NCBI GenBank assembly: GCA_017656305.1
Contig: JACDOG010000008.1
Location: forward strand, 49,371-113,370
Reading direction: 5' to 3'
Source: Thermoanaerobacteraceae bacterium
Lineage (GTDB): Bacteria > Bacillota > JADQBR01
Length of the DNA stretch: 64,000 bases
Positions 49,859 through 58,180 of the stretch are shown here, piece by piece. The notes beneath the pieces are model-generated. The model saw only the letters and a list, made by a program, of their open reading frames with translations. It was not told the DNA's origin and ran no database searches. Within the stretch, counting starts at the first letter, position 1. Each line of letters begins with the position of its first letter. The position numbers were made by a program, and so were the translations under genes.

Positions 49859-50203
49859 TTACGACGCTTCTTCCTTATCTTCTTTCGGCCAGTCCAGAAA
49901 CCTCACTTCATCGGCAACCACTTCAGCGGACAGCCGTTTGGTGGCATCATCAGCTTCATAATAACGCACCTGCAGCCTGCCCCTGACTGAGACCAGTCTC
50001 CCTTTACCCAAATTTTTGGCCACTACTTCGGCAAGTTTTTCCCACACAACCACCTTGATAAAATCTACGTCCTTCTCTCCCCGCTGATTAGTAAACGGCC
50101 GTTCCACAGCAATGGTAAATCCGGCTACAGCTTTACCCTCCGTGGTATACTTTAATTCGGGCTTTCGAGTTAATCTGCCAATCAAGATAATATGGTTTAA
50201 CAT
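49859..50203 (-). CDS. ssb: Single-stranded DNA-binding protein
   Basis: A 114-residue SSB with the OB-fold (Asn-His-Ile-Ile-Leu-Ile-Gly-Arg-Leu-Thr-Arg-Lys-Pro-Glu-Leu, Phe-Ile-Lys-Val-Val-Val-Trp, Val-Ser-Val-Arg-Gly-Arg-Leu-Gln-Val-Arg). It lacks the acidic Asp-Asp-Ile-Pro-Phe tail that recruits host replication proteins. Element-borne SSBs help entering or replicating single strands. It is the last gene before the right end. AAAAGGGGAG precedes ATG 50203. Confidence 0.93.
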   Translation of the reverse strand: MLNHIILIGRLTRKPELKYTTEGKAVAGFTIAVERPFTNQRGEKDVDFIKVVVWEKLAEVVAKNLGKGRLVSVRGRLQVRYYEADDATKRLSAEVVADEVRFLDWPKEDKEEAS

Positions 50204-50227
50204 TCATAATTCTCCCCTTTTTATGAA

Positions 50228-50259
50228 TTAAAAAACGCCGGACCTCTGGCTATCCGGCG
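50228..50259 (-). terminator. Terminator just inside the right end of the element
   Basis: The stem CGCCGGA / TCCGGCG (50236-50242, 50253-50259) is followed on the minus strand by TTTTTTAA. It would stop transcripts that enter the element from the sigK promoter when the gene is still split, shielding ssb and the Tad operon from it. Confidence 0.8.
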
Positions 50260-50336
50260 ACTCACACATTTTAGCTCTTCAATTTTGAGACAATTCCACA
50301 GACTATACATTAGCGCATGATAAGCGATATAGTTGC

Positions 50337-50747
50337 TCAAAACCTAATCTTTCTGATTGTTTTTGTGAAACACAATCCATGCTTAGTTTTAGTCATCAAG
50401 TTCTCATTTTCTATGCAGCGGGCAGCATACGTTGCCAGTTTGGTACCTTTGTTGGCATCGTAAGTGTTGATGCCCTTGATTAAACCGATAGTACCGATGG
50501 ATATTAAGTCATCGATATCTTCCCCGCTTGCTTCAAATTTTTTTGTAATGTGAGCTACTAACCTCAGGTTGTGCTCTATCAGGATGTTTCTCGCCTCTTC
50601 CTCGCCCCGCGCAAACTCTTCCAGGTAAAATGCCTCTTCTTCTTCAGACAACGGGTAGGGAAATGCATTGTTACTCAAATATGCCGCAATCAATGCCAGG
50701 GCCTGTATGAGCACCAAGCTGCTCACGGTGGTTAAACCAGGTATCAT
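50337..50747 (-). CDS. sigK: Sigma-K, N-terminal half (sigK 5' part with pro-sequence)
   Basis: The first 115 codons encode SigK regions 1.2-2.4: a hydrophobic pro-sequence (residues 1-22) that is removed by SpoIVFB in related species, [21 protein letters not shown], and [13 protein letters not shown]. After Ile-Glu-Asn-Glu the frame crosses the AATGA core into element DNA and reads about 20 foreign residues to a stop. AGGAGGTG precedes ATG 50747. Alone this fragment has no region 4 and cannot act as a sigma factor. Excision joins it to 250-606. Confidence 0.95.
   Translation of the reverse strand: MIPGLTTVSSLVLIQALALIAAYLSNNAFPYPLSEEEEAFYLEEFARGEEEARNILIEHNLRLVAHITKKFEASGEDIDDLISIGTIGLIKGINTYDANKGTKLATYAARCIENENLMTKTKHGLCFTKTIRKIRF
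50386..50408. other. Right attachment site of the skin-like element
   Basis: The core TCATT is at 50404-50408, and the element-side arm GTTTTAGTCATCAAG at 50386-50400. This arm matches, as an imperfect inverted copy, the left arm (607-620), so the excised circle carries a near-palindromic attP. Confidence 0.85.
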
Positions 50748-50774
50748 TAAGACACCTCCTGCACAGTCGGTACT

Positions 50775-50786
50775 CTATACTATATG
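50775..50786 (-). promoter_or_regulatory. Possible sigma-E/sigma-K-type -10 box of sigK
   Basis: CATATAGT on the minus strand (50786-50779) resembles the mother-cell sigma -10 consensus and lies about 32 bp before the sigK start codon. No clear -35 is visible at 14-15 bp spacing. Weak, position-based call. Confidence 0.3.
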
Positions 50787-51056
50787 GCCCGGCTTGGCAA
50801 GATGTGCCCCTTTTTGCTCAGGAAAATTTAACCAGTCATTAATATTAAATTTGTAGGCCTGTTTGCCATCAATGCCGCCGGTAGCTCCCTGACCGAAGTG
50901 TATCTCAAGGGCATCGACCTGCTTTAAATATTCAAATTCTTGCTACCACAGGTACTTGGTATACTGCACCACAAGCTTTTTAGCCGCGTTTCTTTCCTCC
51001 TGGTAAAACGGTCCTTCACCGGTATTGGTAGAAACGCCCGCCATGGCAGAGCCTTT
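50775..51056 (-). pseudogene. Remnant of a glutamate-synthase FMN-domain gene
   Basis: On the minus strand a fragment reads Gly-Ser-Ala-Met-Ala-Gly-Val-Ser-Thr-Asn-Thr-Gly-Glu-Gly-Pro-Phe, then after one in-frame TAG continues Leu-Lys-Gln-Val-Asp-Ala-Leu-Glu-Ile-His-Phe-Gly-Gln-Gly-Ala. These are conserved blocks of the FMN-binding domain of glutamate-synthase-like proteins. Both ends are missing. It lies outside the element, directly upstream of sigK. Confidence 0.75.
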
Positions 51057-51151
51057 TGCCAGTCAAACCCTTTCTTAGCCACGTTAATCCTTCTCGTTTA
51101 CACAACGTGAAGGAATTATCCATATTGTTACTATTAGTGAATCAAACATAA

Positions 51152-51197
51152 GAAAAAAACCCGGCAGCCACTTCAAGTTTGAACACCGGGTTAAAAA
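51152..51197 (-). terminator. Terminator after trkA
   Basis: The stem AACCCGG / CCGGGTT (51158-51164, 51186-51192), with inner dyad TTCAAACTTGAA, is followed on the minus strand by TTTTTTC. It ends the trkH-trkA unit. Confidence 0.8.
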
Positions 51198-51199
51198 GA

Positions 51200-51850
51200 T
51201 TACTCCTCCATAAAATTTTGAATTGCCTTATTTTCCCCGATAACAACTAAAATATCATTTTCTTTAATCACATCGTCGGCACCTGGAGCCACGTTGATAT
51301 CATCCCCTCTTTTGATGGCCAGCACGCTGATGCCGTACTTGGCCCGCAAGTTTTGTTTCCCTAAGGACTTATCCCAAATAATTTTTGGTGCAACTACTTC
51401 CATGATACTGTAATCCTGTTCCAGCTCTATGAGGTCTAACACGTTGCCCGTAGCCAGGTTATTTGCCACCCGCACACCCATGTCACGCTCGGGGAAAACC
51501 ACCTTGTCAGCGCCTACTCTTTCCAGCACTTTACCGTGCAGGGCGTCTTGCGCCTTGGCAACAATGTAATTGACACCCAATTCCTTTAAAATTACTGTAA
51601 CAAGAATATTGGCCTGTATATTTTGACCGATGGCCACGACCACCACGTCAAAGTTGCGAATCCCCAGTGATTTTAAAGCTTCTTCATCCATGGCATCTGC
51701 CTGTACTGCGTGAGTCACCACATCAGATATACGCTGTACGGCTCCCTCGTCACTATCCACTGCCAACACCTCGTGGCCCAGTCGCGTCAGCGTCTCCGCC
51801 ACGCTGCTGCCAAAACGTCCCAGTCCCAAAACAGCAAACTGCTTACGCAT
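51200..51850 (-). CDS. trkA: TrkA/KtrA potassium-uptake regulatory subunit
   Basis: A 216-residue cytoplasmic RCK protein that gates the TrkH channel. The N-terminal Rossmann domain starts Val-Leu-Gly-Leu-Gly-Arg-Phe-Gly-Ser-Ser-Val-Ala (nucleotide-binding Gly-x-Gly-x-x-Gly) with an acidic residue at the end of strand 2 (Val-Asp-Ser-Asp). The C-terminal RCK_C domain occupies about 140-216. It lies 19 bp downstream of trkH. Confidence 0.93.
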   Translation of the reverse strand: MRKQFAVLGLGRFGSSVAETLTRLGHEVLAVDSDEGAVQRISDVVTHAVQADAMDEEALKSLGIRNFDVVVVAIGQNIQANILVTVILKELGVNYIVAKAQDALHGKVLERVGADKVVFPERDMGVRVANNLATGNVLDLIELEQDYSIMEVVAPKIIWDKSLGKQNLRAKYGISVLAIKRGDDINVAPGADDVIKENDILVVIGENKAIQNFMEE

Positions 51851-51869
51851 TATTTACCCTCCTTCTCCG

Positions 51870-53216
51870 CTACCCGATGAGAATCTGATCTTCAGGGTAA
51901 CGGTACTTAGTTTTTTGTTTGCGCTGGGCAATGGCAAATACAAGTGTTAAGGGACCCAGCCGGCCCAGAAACATGGTCATGATAATCAAAATCTTGCCAA
52001 AGAGAGATAGCTTACCCGTCAGCCCCACGGATAAACCCACGGTACCGAAGGCAGAAACCGTCTCAAACAGGGTAACCAGGAAACCCGCCCCCTCTGAAAT
52101 AAGCAGGGCCATTGTTACCAGCATAATCCAGGTAAAAGATACCAAAGCTACAGCCACCGCCTTTCTGACAGCCTCCAGGGGAATCCTGCGTTCAAAAGCT
52201 GTTGGTTCTTCATTTCCCATGAGTATGCCACGGGTGTAGTAAAACAGACTGGCAGCAGTAGTGGTCTTCACGCCGCCACCGGTTGACCCGGGTGAGGCAC
52301 CAATAAACATCAGGATGATAATTAAAAACTGGGTCGGCACCGTCAGCGCCGCCGTATCCAGCGTGTTAAATCCTGCTGTTCTCGGCGTAGCAGCCTGGAA
52401 AAAAGCTGCCAGCATCTTCTTGCCCCACGACAGGCCGCCCATGGTTGCGGGATTGTCCCATTCCAGCAGCAGGACGGCAATAAAGCCAAAACCCAGTAGT
52501 CCCGCTGTGGTAATGACCACCATTTTCGTGTGCAAGTCCAGACCTTTAAACGAAGTAGCCCGGGATAAAGCAACTATCACGCTGAAGCCCAGGCCCCCGG
52601 TAATAAATAGTAAGGCTATGGTCAAGCTAATAACCGGGTCGCTGACAAAAGCAGTAAGACTGGAGAACTGTCCCGTAACGGAACCAAATAAGTCAAAACC
52701 GGCATTGTTGAAAGCGGATATGGAATGAAAGATGCCGTAATAAACCGCCTGTGACAGCGGCATGCTTTTCAGAAACCTGACCGCCAGCACCAATGCTCCC
52801 GCACTTTCAATAATCAGCGTGGTAATCAGTATCTGGCGAACCAACTTCACTACTCCGGAAACATTTATTTTATTCAGTGCTTCCTTCAAGACCAGCCTTT
52901 CCTTCAGCCCAATCTTTTTACCCACCAGCAGAGCGAAGAAAGCAGCAAAGGTCATAATACCCCATCCGCCAATTTGTATTAACAGCATGATTACCAATTC
53001 ACCAAAGGTGGACCAGTGCGTAGCAGTATCCACCACCGCCAAACCAGTAACGCACACGGCAGAAGTGGCAGTAAACAGTGCATCCAGAAAATTTGTGCTT
53101 ATCCCGTTTTCTGAGGCTACGGGCAGTGTCAGCAATAATGCCCCAAAAATAATAACGCCCGCAAATCCCAGTACCAGTAGCTGGAACGGGCCCAACCGGT
53201 CAAATAAACCACCCAT
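51870..53216 (-). CDS. trkH: TrkH/KtrB potassium transporter
   Basis: A 448-residue membrane protein with the four-fold helix-loop-helix layout of Trk/Ktr/HKT channels. Selectivity-filter segments are visible: Thr-Ala-Val-Cys-Val-Thr-Gly-Leu (about 55), Asn-Asn-Ala-Gly-Phe-Asp-Leu-Phe-Gly (about 175), Thr-Pro-Arg-Thr-Ala-Gly-Phe-Asn (about 285) and Phe-Gly-Thr-Val-Gly-Leu-Ser (about 400). Forms one operon with trkA. Confidence 0.94.
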   Translation of the reverse strand: MGGLFDRLGPFQLLVLGFAGVIIFGALLLTLPVASENGISTNFLDALFTATSAVCVTGLAVVDTATHWSTFGELVIMLLIQIGGWGIMTFAAFFALLVGKKIGLKERLVLKEALNKINVSGVVKLVRQILITTLIIESAGALVLAVRFLKSMPLSQAVYYGIFHSISAFNNAGFDLFGSVTGQFSSLTAFVSDPVISLTIALLFITGGLGFSVIVALSRATSFKGLDLHTKMVVITTAGLLGFGFIAVLLLEWDNPATMGGLSWGKKMLAAFFQAATPRTAGFNTLDTAALTVPTQFLIIILMFIGASPGSTGGGVKTTTAASLFYYTRGILMGNEEPTAFERRIPLEAVRKAVAVALVSFTWIMLVTMALLISEGAGFLVTLFETVSAFGTVGLSVGLTGKLSLFGKILIIMTMFLGRLGPLTLVFAIAQRKQKTKYRYPEDQILIG

Positions 53217-53460
53217 GGGTTAAAGCTCCTTTCCTTTCCTCCCTCTCCTATCTTACTCCTGTAAACCTTCATTGTAAAGGTTCAATTCCCAACCAAGCCA
53301 GCCAAACAATAGCTCTAATGTCGGATAATAACAAGCAGTTCAAATTTAACGATAAGCCTCGCGAAACTTAAGAGAAGCACTAGGTGATTATCTGAGTATT
53401 AAATACAGGGGCGATGTACACCCGCGGAAGATAAACCGGCATTTTAGAAAATGCTAAGAA
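53217..53460. other. Intergenic region upstream of trkH
   Basis: No gene is seen. The trk promoter should lie here but no clear boxes stand out. Confidence 0.3.
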
Positions 53461-53499
53461 TAAAAAATGAGCAGTCCTACACCAGGACTGCTTATTTTT
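53461..53499 (-). terminator. Terminator after the PBP operon
   Basis: The stem GCAGTCCT / AGGACTGC (53471-53478, 53484-53491) has A-runs on one side and T-runs on the other, so it can act in both directions. It follows directly on the small gene at 53502-53648. Confidence 0.8.
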
Positions 53500-53501
53500 T
53501 A

Positions 53502-53648
53502 TCAAAAGACGTAGTCCAAATTCTCCTGACACCGTCTAGTAAATATTTCCTTTAATACTGCATTATCAGTTTTTTGCCGCAGTCTGGCTCCCTGCCGGTA
53601 AAGAGAAAAGCAAAGCTCCGTTTGCCAACACTGTTCCGGGGTCAACAT
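53502..53648 (-). CDS. Small hypothetical protein downstream of the PBP gene
   Basis: A 48-residue ORF with GGAGGTGAC four bases before ATG 53648. It follows the penicillin-binding protein by 16 bp and ends at a strong terminator, so it appears to be the last gene of that transcript. The product is charged with two Cys (residues 7 and 13) and a third near 40. No family is recognised. Confidence 0.55.
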   Translation of the reverse strand: MLTPEQCWQTELCFSLYRQGARLRQKTDNAVLKEIFTRRCQENLDYVF

Positions 53649-53664
53649 CCGTCACCTCCATTTT

Positions 53665-55314
53665 TCAGTCCAATTCCCTGCTCAACAGGTACTGGCCAAT
53701 TTCCCGAAATACCGGGGCGGCCACTTTGCCCCCGTAGTTGCCGCCTTCCACCAGTACTGTGATTACATACCTGGGATCATCAACCGGCAAGTACCCAGTA
53801 AACCAGGCGTTGATCACCTGTTTGCCGTTCACAAACTGTCCCGTTTCCGCTGAACTGGTTTTTCCGGCGGAACCCCGGGGCAGCCATGCCTGTTTGCCCG
53901 TGCCCGCAGTAGTAACCTGCAGCAGCATTTTTTGCAGCGTTTGAGCCGTGGTCTTCCTGATAACCCGCGTTACTTTTGACGGGCGGCTGGCTGCCACAAT
54001 CCTTCCCTGCTCGTCCACCACCGTTTCCACCAGCCTGGGTTCAACCAAATACCCTCCATTGGCAACAACCGCCGTCAGCTTTGCCACCTTTAAGGGAGAA
54101 ATCATGACCCCTTTCTGCCCCACAGCGGCATTTCCCAAATCTCCGGGACCATAGCCAATATGTAAGGATTGATACGAGTCCAGTTGGTACCCAACCAGCA
54201 CTTCATCATCAACACCAAACTTTTGAGCATAGGCAATTAATTTTTCCCTGCCCAGTCTTAAAGCAACTTCGATAAATATAGGGTTGCAGGAATAGGCCAG
54301 CGCTTCGGCAAGGGTGAGTTCCCCGTGCCCTTCCTTGTTCCAGCACGGGATTTCCAGACCGGATGCAAACTGATACTTGCCGGAACAATATAATTTTTCC
54401 CCGGGTGTGACCAGGCCCTCTTCCAGTGCCGCAGCGGCCACCACAATTTTAAAGATGGACCCGGGATAGTAATTGGAAATCACCCTGTTCAACAAAGGGC
54501 TGTTATCCCTTTCTTCAATGGCCTCATATACCAGCTCCTGGTGAAAGTTAGGCCGGCTGGCAGTTGCCAGCAGCGCACCGGTGCGGGCATCCATGACTAC
54601 CACGGCACCTTTGGCCACCTTTTCATCCATGATTTTTTCCACTGCTAGTTGAAGGTCCCTATCCAGCGTAAGCCGCACCGCTACTTTCCGCTGCGGCTGT
54701 CCGGCAGTTACCTTCCGGAAACTCAAACCCCGGACCAGGTTCCCCCTGGCATCTAGGAACAATGACCAGGAACTGCCGCTGCTGCCCCCAGCAAGTTCAC
54801 CATCGTACTGTTTTTCCAGACCCATGACACCTTTGTTTCCCTGCAGGTGACCCACGAAATGCCGTGCCAGGGAATCCCTACCATAGCGCACTGTCATGGG
54901 AACCACGTAAAGACCGGGTAAATTCAACTGTCTAATGCGCGACACTTCTTCATGTGAAAGGTCAGACTTGAGAATTACAGGCCGAATCCAGAGCTGTGAT
55001 ACACTCCTGATGGAAGGCAGGGTGCGCAGCTGCAGAATTTCCTTAATTTTTTTCCAGGTACCGGGAGCACCGGAAAACAAGTTGGGAAACAATACTGCCG
55101 CCAGCCTGGTACCGCTGTCCGTTATGCTGCGAAAATTCCGGTCCAAAATGTCACCCCGCGGTACCAGCTCTTCGGGGATAAGGCGCTGGTGCAGGCTTGC
55201 GGCCTGTTGTGAATACTGCGGGTATTTTAACAGCTGGATTTCCGCCAGTCGCCCGGTTAAAAACAGGCCAAAAAACACAAATATCAGCAATACTACCCTT
55301 ACTCGGTGTCTCAT
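53665..55314 (-). CDS. Class B penicillin-binding protein (transpeptidase)
   Basis: A 549-residue cell-wall transpeptidase: N-terminal membrane anchor (residues 5-25), dimerisation domain, then a transpeptidase domain with Ser-Ile-Phe-Lys (active Ser, about 290), Ser-Cys-Asn (about 345) and Lys-Thr-Ser (about 480, replacing the usual Lys-Thr-Gly). It belongs to the FtsI/SpoVD/PBP2 type. The position upstream of trkHA and sigK hints at a sporulation role, but this is not proven. The Lys-Thr-Ser variant still fits an active enzyme. Confidence 0.88.
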   Translation of the reverse strand: MRHRVRVVLLIFVFFGLFLTGRLAEIQLLKYPQYSQQAASLHQRLIPEELVPRGDILDRNFRSITDSGTRLAAVLFPNLFSGAPGTWKKIKEILQLRTLPSIRSVSQLWIRPVILKSDLSHEEVSRIRQLNLPGLYVVPMTVRYGRDSLARHFVGHLQGNKGVMGLEKQYDGELAGGSSGSSWSLFLDARGNLVRGLSFRKVTAGQPQRKVAVRLTLDRDLQLAVEKIMDEKVAKGAVVVMDARTGALLATASRPNFHQELVYEAIEERDNSPLLNRVISNYYPGSIFKIVVAAAALEEGLVTPGEKLYCSGKYQFASGLEIPCWNKEGHGELTLAEALAYSCNPIFIEVALRLGREKLIAYAQKFGVDDEVLVGYQLDSYQSLHIGYGPGDLGNAAVGQKGVMISPLKVAKLTAVVANGGYLVEPRLVETVVDEQGRIVAASRPSKVTRVIRKTTAQTLQKMLLQVTTAGTGKQAWLPRGSAGKTSSAETGQFVNGKQVINAWFTGYLPVDDPRYVITVLVEGGNYGGKVAAPVFREIGQYLLSRELD

Positions 55315-55378
55315 GTTTCCGCCTAAGCCTCCACCGCCAGTTTTACCTTATTGTTGGCAAAAACTTTCCTGCTTATAC

Positions 55379-55401
55379 AAAAAAAAGCGCCCTTGCGGGC
55401 A
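55379..55401 (-). terminator. Terminator after the lipoprotein gene
   Basis: The stem GCCC-TTGC-GGGC (55389-55400), extended by a GC/GT pair, is followed on the minus strand by eight T. Confidence 0.7.
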
Positions 55402-55413
55402 CCGCCTTCTTCC

Positions 55414-55926
55414 TTATTGAAATTCTGACTTTTTCTGCTGTCTCACCAAACCCCGACGCTGGTTGCGGTAATTCTCCAAGAACTGGTCCGCCCTGGCAAA
55501 TTGCTCCTGTGCCTCGTTCAGTACCGCCTGGTCTTCCGTATCCAAATACGCTTGAAACTTTTCAATCCCCCTGAGATAGTATACCAGGCTGAAATTCAAA
55601 TCGTCACGCAAGGATTGCAATTTTCCCGGAGCCTCTACCTCCTGGGTATCTTTAATCAGACCTTTGATGACGTCCCCGGAGTGCAGCAGGACAGCATTGG
55701 TCTCAAACTTGTCATACTCCCCGTTAAGCAGTTTTTCGATGGCTTCCTCGCACTGCTTATCCGCGTTCATATACTCTTTCTGAATATCTTCCGTTTGAAA
55801 AATAAAGGTTTCAATCTGCAGCGGCGTCACCACTACGGTGCCGGAGTATTCCTCCTGGCTCACCGTGCATCCGCCCAATAAGAATACCAAAGCAACTACC
55901 AGCAACATGTGCAGCGGACGGTTCAT
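55414..55926 (-). CDS. Predicted lipoprotein, function unknown
   Basis: A 170-residue protein with a lipoprotein signal peptide: hydrophobic Leu-Leu-Val-Val-Ala-Leu-Val-Phe-Leu-Leu-Gly-Gly-Cys, with Cys20 as the lipidation site. The mature part is helical and charged, with repeated Glu/Gln-rich helices (about 45-165). No catalytic motif is seen. AGGAGGTAG precedes ATG 55926. It stands between DUF4911 and the PBP gene. Confidence 0.72.
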   Translation of the reverse strand: MNRPLHMLLVVALVFLLGGCTVSQEEYSGTVVVTPLQIETFIFQTEDIQKEYMNADKQCEEAIEKLLNGEYDKFETNAVLLHSGDVIKGLIKDTQEVEAPGKLQSLRDDLNFSLVYYLRGIEKFQAYLDTEDQAVLNEAQEQFARADQFLENYRNQRRGLVRQQKKSEFQ

Positions 55927-55960
55927 CCCATCTACCTCCTAATTTCGTCCCCACCAAAAG

Positions 55961-56173
55961 TTACTCTTCCTCCACAAACCCCTCAATGGCAACGGGTACC
56001 GGAAACCCTTCCAAAATTCCCCGGACTTCCTCCTTGGTATCCGGGGAAACATTGACGCGCAGCAGCCCCACGGCAGAATCAACCGTAGAAACCCACCCCA
56101 GACCATCATAGCCTTCAATTATCTTGTTGACAAAATCTATGTCCTTCGGCTGAACCCGAATTAGGAAATACAT
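55961..56173 (-). CDS. DUF4911-type small protein
   Basis: A 70-residue protein (Tyr-Phe-Leu-Ile-Arg-Val-Gln-Pro-Lys-Asp-Ile-Asp-Phe-Val-Asn-Lys-Ile-Ile-Glu-Gly-Tyr-Asp near the start, acidic end). It has an alternating beta-alpha pattern like a small ferredoxin fold. It follows the U32 peptidase by 33 bp, the usual place of the DUF4911 family in Clostridia. Function unknown. Confidence 0.72.
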   Translation of the reverse strand: MYFLIRVQPKDIDFVNKIIEGYDGLGWVSTVDSAVGLLRVNVSPDTKEEVRGILEGFPVPVAIEGFVEEE

Positions 56174-56206
56174 GCTATCACCTCTTGCCTGAAGCGCGGT
56201 AGTTCC

Positions 56207-57427
56207 TCATGTTTTGGCTCTTCTAAGTAAGGAATACCTGGGCAAAGCCTGCTCGCTGGGAATACGCACCACCTGCTGCGGGTGGGGAGCCACCTCTATT
56301 TCCTTTCCTGCTTCGTCGTACATCCGCTCTACATTCAAGGTTTGCAGGTCTCCCCGGGGCGGCAACACCTCCAGCGTTTCGCCCTGCCGGAAGTTGTTGC
56401 GCTGTTCGATGATCAGTTGTTTTCGTTTTACATCGTAGTCCTTCACCACGCCCACAAAATCGTACTCTCTTATATAATTGGACGTGTCATAATTATGGTC
56501 CTCCGCCTGCGGCCTGTGAAAGTAAAAACCGGTAGTATAATCCCTGTGGCTGACCTTCCTCACTTCCGCCAGCAATTCTTCCGGCAGCTCATACTCGTCA
56601 GGGCTGTCCAGATAGGCATCAATGGCCATACGGTAGGCACGTACCACAGTAGCCACATAATGCACACTCTTCATCCTGCCTTCAATCTTAAAACTGTTGA
56701 TCCCCGCCTCCACCAACTTGGGTATGTGTTCCAGCATGCACAGGTCCTTGGAATTAAAAATATAAGTACCGCGCTGGTCTTCCTCAACAGGCATATATTC
56801 TCCAGGACGCTTGGTTTCCACCAGGTAGTAATTCCAGCGGCAGGCCTGGGCACACTCGCCTCGGTTGGCATCCCGGCCCGCCATGTAGTTGCTCAGCAGG
56901 CAACGCCCCGAATAAGAGATACACATAGCCCCGTGCACAAAGGTTTCCAGGTCAATATCCACCTGCCGGCGGATCTCTCTAATTTCCTCCAGGGATAGCT
57001 CCCGGGCCAACACTATGCGGCTGATCCCCTGCTGCTGCCAGAACAGGGCACTGGACCAGTTGGTGGTATTTGCCTGGGTACTGAGATGCAGCGGTACCTG
57101 GGGTACTTCCTCTCTGGCAATGCGAATAACACCGGGGTCGGAAACAATGATGCCGTCCACGGTCATGTCAGCCAGCTGCCGCAAGTAATGGGGCAGGCCC
57201 GCCAGGTCTTCATTATGGGCAAATATGTTTACCGTGACATAAACCCTGGCATTGTGCTGGTGGGCAAAGGCAATCCCCTCCTGCAGCTCCTCCAAGGTCA
57301 AGTTACCGGCAAAGGCACGCAGCCCGAAATTTTTGCCGCCGCAGTAAACGGCATCGGCACCAAAACGGATGGCAGTCTTCAGTTTTTCCAGGTCACCTGC
57401 AGGGGCAAGCAGTTCCGGTTTTTTCAC
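56207..57427 (-). CDS. Peptidase U32 family protein (TrhP/YrrO-like)
   Basis: A 406-residue U32 protein. It opens with Pro-Glu-Leu-Leu-Ala-Pro-Ala-Gly-Asp-Leu-Glu-Lys-Leu and carries the family signature Glu-x-Phe-Val-His-Gly-Ala-Met-Cys-Ile-Ser-Tyr-Ser-Gly-Arg-Cys (about 165), then Gly-Glu-Cys-Ala-Gln-Ala-Cys-Arg-Trp. The Cys set may bind a cofactor. Members of this branch act in tRNA or rRNA hydroxylation rather than proteolysis. The start overlaps the O-methyltransferase gene by 4 bases. Confidence 0.92.
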   Translation of the reverse strand: MKKPELLAPAGDLEKLKTAIRFGADAVYCGGKNFGLRAFAGNLTLEELQEGIAFAHQHNARVYVTVNIFAHNEDLAGLPHYLRQLADMTVDGIIVSDPGVIRIAREEVPQVPLHLSTQANTTNWSSALFWQQQGISRIVLARELSLEEIREIRRQVDIDLETFVHGAMCISYSGRCLLSNYMAGRDANRGECAQACRWNYYLVETKRPGEYMPVEEDQRGTYIFNSKDLCMLEHIPKLVEAGINSFKIEGRMKSVHYVATVVRAYRMAIDAYLDSPDEYELPEELLAEVRKVSHRDYTTGFYFHRPQAEDHNYDTSNYIREYDFVGVVKDYDVKRKQLIIEQRNNFRQGETLEVLPPRGDLQTLNVERMYDEAGKEIEVAPHPQQVVRIPSEQALPRYSLLRRAKT

Positions 57428-58080
57428 TGGGATTCCTCCTGTAAAAAGCTTACGGCAACACCATCACCCAACGGTAATATCACCGACGTAAAAGGCGGCT
57501 GCTGGATTTCTTTTAAGTACTGGCGCAGCCGTGCCACCATGGTCTTTTTTCTCCTGGGAAACTGCGAGTTGGGTAGCACCAGCCCGCGGTAAAGCACATT
57601 GTCCGTCACCAGCACTCCCCCTGGTGCCAGCAGTTGCTTGAGATACGGGTACCAGTTCAGATACTGTCCCTTGGCCGCATCGACAAAAATGAAATCGAAG
57701 GAACCAGTTAGCTCTGGTATGATTTCCGAAGCATCACCCAGGAGCGGTTGCACCAGGTGGTCTACCCCGGCCTCCTTGAACACCTGCACCGCCCGCCGGT
57801 GTCTCTCGGGATGTCTCTCAATGGTTATAATTTTACCGCCCCACCACTTTGTATACCCCGCCATCCACAATGTCGAGTAGCCAATGGCGGTGCCTATTTC
57901 CAGCACCCGGCGGGGTGTTTTCAACTGCATCAGCAGGCTGAGCAGTTGTCCCACTTCTCTGTTAATGATGGCAATATGCTTGTCCGCGGCCTCTGTTTCC
58001 AGCGCCTGTAGTAACGGATCCGATACTTCAATTTGACGGCGCAAAAAAGTTTCCAAGGTTTCTGACAGCAAATAACCCAT
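57424..58080 (-). CDS. SAM-dependent O-methyltransferase (YrrM-like)
   Basis: A 218-residue class I methyltransferase of the catechol-OMT type: Val-Leu-Glu-Ile-Gly-Thr-Ala-Ile-Gly-Tyr-Ser (motif I, about 60), Ile-Glu-Arg-His-Pro (motif II), and Asp-Phe-Ile-Phe-Val-Asp-Ala-Ala-Lys-Gly-Gln-Tyr (metal-binding Asp, about 135). It is paired with the U32 gene, as with YrrM-YrrN/O in Bacillus; a role in tRNA modification is likely for that pair. Confidence 0.92.
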   Translation of the reverse strand: MGYLLSETLETFLRRQIEVSDPLLQALETEAADKHIAIINREVGQLLSLLMQLKTPRRVLEIGTAIGYSTLWMAGYTKWWGGKIITIERHPERHRRAVQVFKEAGVDHLVQPLLGDASEIIPELTGSFDFIFVDAAKGQYLNWYPYLKQLLAPGGVLVTDNVLYRGLVLPNSQFPRRKKTMVARLRQYLKEIQQPPFTSVILPLGDGVAVSFLQEESQ

Positions 58081-58116
58081 GACAGCCTCCCATACCTTAA
58101 CAAGTCATTTACGCAC

Positions 58117-58144
58117 TAAAAATGTGTGGCGTAATGCCACACAT
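58117..58144 (-). terminator. Terminator after mltG
   Basis: The stem ATGTGTGGC / GCCACACAT (58122-58130, 58136-58144) is followed on the minus strand by TTTTTAG. Confidence 0.8.
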
Positions 58145-58180
58145 CTCTTTTTGCCTTTATTATACCATATTTTTCATACA

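Noticed and set aside
56282..56998. Long plus-strand ORF opposite the U32 gene
   Set aside because: Shadow frame of a well-conserved gene; no start site.
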